Below, in pieces: positions 8,130 through 11,109 of a stretch of DNA of 11,109 bases. The position numbers were made by a program, and so were the translations under genes. Within the stretch, counting starts at the first letter, position 1, and each line of letters begins with the position of its first letter. Where the stretch lies: NCBI GenBank assembly GCA_039936115.1, contig JBDTIZ010000157.1, positions 1-11,109 on the forward strand, read 5' to 3'. The notes beneath the pieces were generated by a model, which was given only the letters and a program-made list of their open reading frames with translations, was not told where the DNA came from and ran no database searches. This DNA is from DATIJJ01 sp039936115 (GTDB lineage Bacteria; Pseudomonadota; Gammaproteobacteria; DSM-16500).

Positions 8130-8477
8130 ATGAAAACAGAACAGGTACAAACAATTGCAACTGATGCTTTAAATGATTTAAAAGCACTGGATATTGTCAC
8201 GCTTGACGTGCGCAGCTTAACCAGTTTAACGGATGTCATGATTATCTGCAGTGGTCGCTCGACACAACACGTTAAATCTCTGGCTCAAAATGTCGTGAAA
8301 CAAGCCAAAGCCGCTGAACTCAGTTACATCAAAATGGAAGGTGAACGTGAAGGCGAATGGATCATTGTAGATTTGGCTGATGTGGTTGTTCACGTGATGA
8401 TTCAAAGCGCGCGCTCTTTCTACAATTTAGAAGATTTGTGGGAACCGATCAATCAGTTACGCGAAAAGAAAAGATAA
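8130..8477 (+). CDS. rsfS: Ribosome silencing factor RsfS
   Basis: RsfS (RsfA/YbeB, Iojap family) binds ribosomal protein L14 on the 50S subunit and blocks joining with 30S when nutrients are short. The 115-residue product aligns along its length with the E. coli protein: LDIVTLDVRSLTSLTDVMIICSG near the N-terminus, RSTQHVKSLAQNVV, the GEREGEWIIVDLADVVVHVM core, then ARSFYNLEDLWE. The conserved start fixes the ATG at 8130. The purine stretch GAGG (8125-8128) is only one base from this ATG, far closer than usual. An out-of-frame ATG at 8117 encodes nothing recognisable. rlmH follows after three bases. The nadD-rsfS-rlmH order is the common bacterial one. Confidence 0.95.
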   Translation: MKTEQVQTIATDALNDLKALDIVTLDVRSLTSLTDVMIICSGRSTQHVKSLAQNVVKQAKAAELSYIKMEGEREGEWIIVDLADVVVHVMIQSARSFYNLEDLWEPINQLREKKR

Positions 8478-8480
8478 CCA

Positions 8481-8948
8481 ATGCTCATTCGCTTACTCGC
8501 CATTGGCACCAAAATGCCTGCTTGGGTGACAGCGGGCTTTAGTGAATATGCCAAACGATTTAGCGCCGGATGCATGGTTGAATTATGTGAAATCCCCGCT
8601 GAAAAACGCACTAAAAACGCCGACATTCCGCGCATCATTGAACGCGAGGGTGAGAAATTATTAGCTGCAATCAAACCAGGTAATTACGTCATTGCCTTGG
8701 ATGTCAAAGGCCACTCTTTTAGCACTGAACAATTAGCGCAACAGTTAAAAAATTGGCAAGCAGAAGGTCGAAATATTGATATGTTAATTGGCGGTCCTGA
8801 TGGGTTGGCTAATGCCTGTTTACAACGTGCTGATGTTAAATGGTCTCTATCATGCTTGACCCTTCCCCATCCACTCGTACGAATTATTTTAGTCGAACAA
8901 CTGTATCGCGCGGTGAGTATTTTACAGAATCACCCGTATCACAGATAA
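8481..8948 (+). CDS. rlmH: 23S rRNA (pseudouridine-1915-N3) methyltransferase
   Basis: RlmH is a SPOUT-class (alpha/beta knot) enzyme that uses S-adenosylmethionine to methylate pseudouridine 1915 in helix 69 of 23S rRNA, acting on the assembled 70S ribosome. The 155-residue product equals the E. coli length. It opens with IRLLAIGTKMPAWVTAGF and has EIPAEKRTKNADIPRII. The cofactor loop is LIGGPDGL at 102-109, followed by WSLSCLTLPHPLVRIILVEQLYRA and the invariant C-terminal NHPYHR, which includes the catalytic-site tail. Only three bases separate it from the rsfS stop, so the two are surely cotranscribed. In many gammaproteobacteria mrdA and rodA follow; here the next gene is on the opposite strand. 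Confidence 0.97.
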   Translation: MLIRLLAIGTKMPAWVTAGFSEYAKRFSAGCMVELCEIPAEKRTKNADIPRIIEREGEKLLAAIKPGNYVIALDVKGHSFSTEQLAQQLKNWQAEGRNIDMLIGGPDGLANACLQRADVKWSLSCLTLPHPLVRIILVEQLYRAVSILQNHPYHR

Positions 8949-8949
8949 G

Positions 8950-9087
8950 TCTCTGTCATTGCTTTTTTGTAGGGACGAACCTATGTGTTCGCCCTGCGGC
9001 CTAGCTATAAAAATTTTGTCTCTTCGATAGAGAGGGCGAACACATAGGTTCGCCCCTACAAAGACAGATATGTGATTAGGACAGAGA
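8950..9087. repeat. Nested inverted repeat between convergent genes
   Basis: Two 30-base arms (8966-8995 and 9033-9062) are complementary with one mismatch (position 8975) around a 37-base centre. Each arm is also its own small hairpin; the right one is GGGCGAAC-ACATAG-GTTCGCCC. A further outer pair, TCTCTGTC (8950-8957) and GACAGAGA (9080-9087), encloses the whole. Within the centre, TCTCT-TCGAT-AGAGA (9019-9033) forms a five-base stem. The structure fills the gap between the stops of rlmH and the minus-strand lipoprotein gene, so it could act as a shared transcription end, although no T-run adjoins the arms. The GTAGGGGCGAAC core resembles widely dispersed palindromic repeats; that is from memory. 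Confidence 0.85.
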
Positions 9088-9088
9088 T

Positions 9089-9430
9089 TTATTCACTACT
9101 CGTCGCTGCAACCACCGCATAGAGCGTTTGCAGTTTTTGTTGGGTTTCGTCAGACTTCGGCTTTTGCGCCAACTCAGTTTGTAATTGAATAATTTGCTTG
9201 CCAAATCCTTCGGGATTATCACTGCGCTCACTCACTAATTGAAGAAAATCACGCGCAGCTTTTTTAACCATATCACAATTAGGACCATACACATCAGCCT
9301 GACAATGCGTATATTCGTCTTGCAAAAGACTTGGATGTTGCATCAAATATTCATACGTTGGTGGTTGACTTTTGCAGCTTGAAATTAACAAGACAAAACC
9401 TAAACCCAAGCAATAATTTAATATCTTCAT
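9089..9430 (-). CDS. Small lipoprotein, possibly EexN-like
   Basis: The 113-residue product starts with a lipoprotein signal peptide: a hydrophobic stretch at residues 8-17, then ISSC with lipidated C19 and K20 after it. The mature part has TYEYLMQHPSLLQDEYTHC followed nine residues later by a second cysteine (C43 and C52, which could form a disulfide), then a predicted helical region (about 53-110) with Leu/Gln heptad-like spacing. The Tyr, His-Pro-x-Leu, Cys and Cys spacing recalls the EexN family of entry-exclusion lipoproteins found with type IV secretion loci. This is a motif impression, not an alignment. Its ribosome-binding site (AGAGGA) overlaps the stop of the IcmC/DotE-like gene eight bases upstream, so the two are coupled. 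A mature protein would need Lnt and either remain in the inner membrane or pass to the outer one; residue +2 is Lys, which does not signal retention in E. coli. Confidence 0.7.
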   Translation of the reverse strand: MKILNYCLGLGFVLLISSCKSQPPTYEYLMQHPSLLQDEYTHCQADVYGPNCDMVKKAARDFLQLVSERSDNPEGFGKQIIQLQTELAQKPKSDETQQKLQTLYAVVAATSSE

Positions 9431-9438
9431 TTATTCCT

Positions 9439-9792
9439 CTAACCCAACGAAAATGGAATCCCACTTTCTGTCAGTTTGTAAATTAACGGTAAAGCTAACA
9501 AAAGAATACCAATGAGAAATAACGTAATCACGCTTCCAATTGGATGTGCTAAAGGATTAACCCTATACTGCATATATCTGGCAAACGATGCAAATAAGAG
9601 CGACAAACCCAGAATAATAGCAGCGCCTGAAAGAAACCCTGAAAGAATCGTCACCGGTTCCATTAAATTGTTCGCAACTTGCCCAAGCCCGACATTATTT
9701 GCAAAGGCCGTGCAAGAGAAAATTGCCATGCAAAACAACAAAAAGAGTTGTGCAGCGTTTTTACAAATAAGCTGAATAGTATGTTTAATCAT
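9439..9792 (-). CDS. IcmC/DotE-like type IVB secretion (Dot/Icm) membrane protein
   Basis: The 117-residue protein has an N-terminal signal-like segment (residues 14-31, ending TAFANN). Two membrane helices follow, at about 46-70 (ILSGFLSGAAIILGLSLLFA) and 85-107. They are joined by a short polar turn carrying ARYMQYRVNPLAHPI (71-85). The preceding GLGQVANNLMEPVTIL and this turn match the pattern I know from IcmC/DotE, and more loosely IcmD/DotP and DotV, small inner-membrane subunits of the Legionella and Coxiella Dot/Icm machine that exports effector proteins. Which of the family it is cannot be settled by eye. No other dot/icm gene lies in the window, so it is detached from the core icm cluster. 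The start has no clear Shine-Dalgarno, but a TATAAT lies 42 bases upstream of the ATG. It is followed by the lipoprotein gene in the same unit. Confidence 0.7.
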   Translation of the reverse strand: MIKHTIQLICKNAAQLFLLFCMAIFSCTAFANNVGLGQVANNLMEPVTILSGFLSGAAIILGLSLLFASFARYMQYRVNPLAHPIGSVITLFLIGILLLALPLIYKLTESGIPFSLG

Positions 9793-9833
9793 AAATAGGT
9801 ATGCTAAAGTAATTACTGGTTAAATTACTATCG

Positions 9834-9839
9834 ATTATA
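9834..9839 (-). promoter_or_regulatory. Consensus -10 box for the IcmC/DotE-like unit
   Basis: TATAAT reads on the minus strand at this place, a perfect -10 hexamer. Initiation near 9827 would leave a leader of about 35 bases. A -35 box would have to lie inside the first codons of the divergent hydrolase gene, where only weak candidates (such as TTTGGG at 19 bases) are seen. The 51-base divergent spacer also has a 10-base palindrome, AGTAATTACT, at 9808-9817, a possible operator. Confidence 0.45.
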
Positions 9840-9843
9840 GTCT

Positions 9844-10989
9844 ATGTTACATAAACATCCCAAACTTTTTTGCGACCCACAAATAGATTATCCAATCTAT
9901 GACCTTTCTTTAAATTTTGCTGACTATATTCAAAAATCAAAAACGATAATTGCGAATACACGCCAGGATTTACATAAAAACGCAGAGTGCATTATCGATG
10001 CCAATAGTCCTTTTGAAATGCGTCCAGCTAATAAACCACGTTATGGTGCGCTCTTAATTCATGGTCTACTCGATTCACCTTTCATTATGCGAGATATCGG
10101 TGAACATCTGCGATCACAAGGAATTTTAGTCAGATCCATTATGTTACCAGGCCACGGCACCGTACCTGGCGCGTTGCTTAACGTAACGTATGCCGAATGG
10201 TTACAAGCTGTGCGTTATGGTATTGCTGCACTCAAAACAGATGTGGAAAAACTCTTTTTAGTTGGTTTTTCGACCGGCGCAAGCTTGTCTATCGTTCATG
10301 CAGCAGAAGATCCCGCTATCGTAGGATTGGTAATGGTTTCGCCTGCGACTAAAATTAATTCGCCATTTGCCTTCGCTGCTAATTGGTTTAAGCAGTTTTC
10401 CTTTGGCTGGCAGCGTGGAAAATGGTTGTATGCAGGTCGAGAAATTGATTATGCAAAATACCGCTCTATCACTTTTAACGCTGTCTACCAAGTCTACCAA
10501 CTTGGAAAATTGGTTGAAAAAATAGATGCGAAAAAGTTAGCGCATTGCCCACAGTTTATCGCTTTAAGTTATGAAGATAAAATAGTCTGCAGCCAAACAA
10601 CGATTAAATCTTTCGAAGAAAACACCCATTCAACCAATCGTATGCTGCTCTATTCCGGTGAAAAAATAAATTACGCGAACCAACGCATTGAGGTTCGAAA
10701 CTCTAGTTATCCTGAGTTGGGCATTACGAATTTCTGTCATATTACAGTGCCGGTTGCACCAAACAATCCTCATTATGGACCGGACGGCGATTATACGCTG
10801 GCGAGTCACATTGATCCGATTAAATTTAGTTACGGTGCTTATGACAAAATTGACACGCTGTTTTATCAAACATTATATCGTTTGAAACTGACAAAACTCA
10901 TTCGTCGACGTTTGACGTTTAATCCGGATTTTGAGTTTTTTATGACGCGGTTAGATAAATTTATTGTTGAAAATTATCCTTGCGAATAA
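9844..10989 (+). CDS. Alpha/beta hydrolase (putative esterase or lipase-like)
   Basis: The 381-residue protein has an alpha/beta-hydrolase core. LIHGLLDSP at residues 71-79 is the oxyanion-hole strand (H73-G74). LPGHGTVPG at 101-109 follows. The nucleophile elbow is GFSTG at 141-145, making S143 the likely nucleophile. D245 in ALSYEDKIV and H299 in FCHITVPVAPNNPHYG are the probable acid and base. About 60 residues precede the core and lack a signal peptide or membrane helix, so a cytoplasmic location is expected. The substrate cannot be read from the sequence; an ester of small or medium size is the usual guess for this fold. An in-frame TAG at 9838-9840 makes 9844 the earliest start, and no Shine-Dalgarno precedes it. 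Codon 59 is the next in-frame ATG and would leave the core intact. It is transcribed away from the secretion-related pair across a 51-base spacer. Confidence 0.85.
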   Translation: MLHKHPKLFCDPQIDYPIYDLSLNFADYIQKSKTIIANTRQDLHKNAECIIDANSPFEMRPANKPRYGALLIHGLLDSPFIMRDIGEHLRSQGILVRSIMLPGHGTVPGALLNVTYAEWLQAVRYGIAALKTDVEKLFLVGFSTGASLSIVHAAEDPAIVGLVMVSPATKINSPFAFAANWFKQFSFGWQRGKWLYAGREIDYAKYRSITFNAVYQVYQLGKLVEKIDAKKLAHCPQFIALSYEDKIVCSQTTIKSFEENTHSTNRMLLYSGEKINYANQRIEVRNSSYPELGITNFCHITVPVAPNNPHYGPDGDYTLASHIDPIKFSYGAYDKIDTLFYQTLYRLKLTKLIRRRLTFNPDFEFFMTRLDKFIVENYPCE

Positions 10990-11015
10990 ATGGTGCTATT
11001 TCGCTAACTAATGCC

Positions 11016-11035
11016 CCTCCTCTCCTGAGTGGAGG
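11016..11035 (+). terminator. Weak hairpin downstream of the hydrolase
   Basis: CCTCC (11016-11020) pairs with GGAGG (11031-11035) around a 10-base loop, 26 bases after the hydrolase stop. No T-tract follows, so termination activity is doubtful. It may instead be part of a decayed repeat. Confidence 0.25.
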
Positions 11036-11081
11036 CGATTGCCTAGTTTGTTGGTTGATCTAAATCATGAAATTGCTACCA

Positions 11082-11109
11082 CTGTCATTGCGAGCGCGAG
11101 CGAAGCAAC
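11082..11109. repeat. Edge of a GC-rich dispersed repeat
   Basis: The last 28 bases begin CTGTCATTGCGAG and continue with alternating GAGCG-type words to GAAGCAAC at the window end. This looks like the start of a short palindromic interspersed repeat often written GTCATTGCGAGCG...GCGAAGCAA in Legionellales and Rickettsiales genomes; the recognition is from memory. Its first ten bases, CTGTCATTGC, also occur at 8953-8962 beside the other inverted repeat. The element is cut by the window edge. Confidence 0.5.

Noticed and set aside
8950..9087. Insertion-sequence or CRISPR origin for the nested palindrome
   Set aside because: There is no transposase frame, no target duplication and no regular repeat-spacer pattern, only one pair of inverted arms.
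9512..9775. Plus-strand 87-codon frame antisense to the IcmC/DotE-like gene
   Set aside because: The minus-strand product has a signal segment, two clear helices and family motifs, while this frame has none and no ribosome-binding site.
10258..10885. Frames at 10258-10500 and 10630-10869 (minus) and 10688-10885 (plus)
   Set aside because: All overlap the hydrolase region holding the conserved D245 and H299. Composition and lack of motifs mark them as shadows.

Overview
The window reads as gammaproteobacterial chromosome, most likely from the order Legionellales (relatives of Legionella and Coxiella). Three things support this: a conserved housekeeping block in gammaproteobacterial order (lnt, leuS, lptE, holA, nadD, rsfS, rlmH); an outer-membrane protein of the Legionella LbtU type at the left edge; and a small membrane protein resembling IcmC/DotE of the Dot/Icm type IVB secretion system on the right. 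The DNA is moderately AT-rich. The species cannot be named from the sequence alone.

Layout. Positions 1-1350 (minus strand) hold the first 450 codons of the LbtU-like porin, which runs off the left edge. A 341-base divergent spacer separates it from a compact plus-strand unit, lnt-leuS-lptE-holA (1692-7275), with gaps of 15, -1 and -4 bases. A 161-base spacer follows, with a long, nearly perfect inverted repeat and then an extended -10 promoter for a second plus-strand unit, nadD-rsfS-rlmH (7437-8948). A second large inverted repeat (about 8950-9087) lies between rlmH and a convergent two-gene minus-strand unit (9089-9792): the IcmC/DotE-like protein followed by a small lipoprotein. An alpha/beta hydrolase is transcribed divergently from that unit (9844-10989). 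The last 120 bases hold a weak hairpin and, at the right edge, the start of a GC-rich dispersed-repeat-like sequence.

How the genes fit together. Lnt completes lipoprotein maturation, and two predicted lipoproteins (LptE and the 113-residue protein) lie in the same window. LptE works with LptD to place LPS in the outer membrane, where the LbtU-like porin also resides. LeuS, RsfS and RlmH serve translation and the ribosome, HolA loads the replication clamp, and NadD makes NAD. Where many gammaproteobacteria have mrdA-rodA after rlmH, this window has the secretion-related pair and the hydrolase. That makes the region right of about 8950 an accessory insertion or rearrangement bordered by repeat-like palindromes. 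It is the most interesting part, although nothing here proves a wholly new system.
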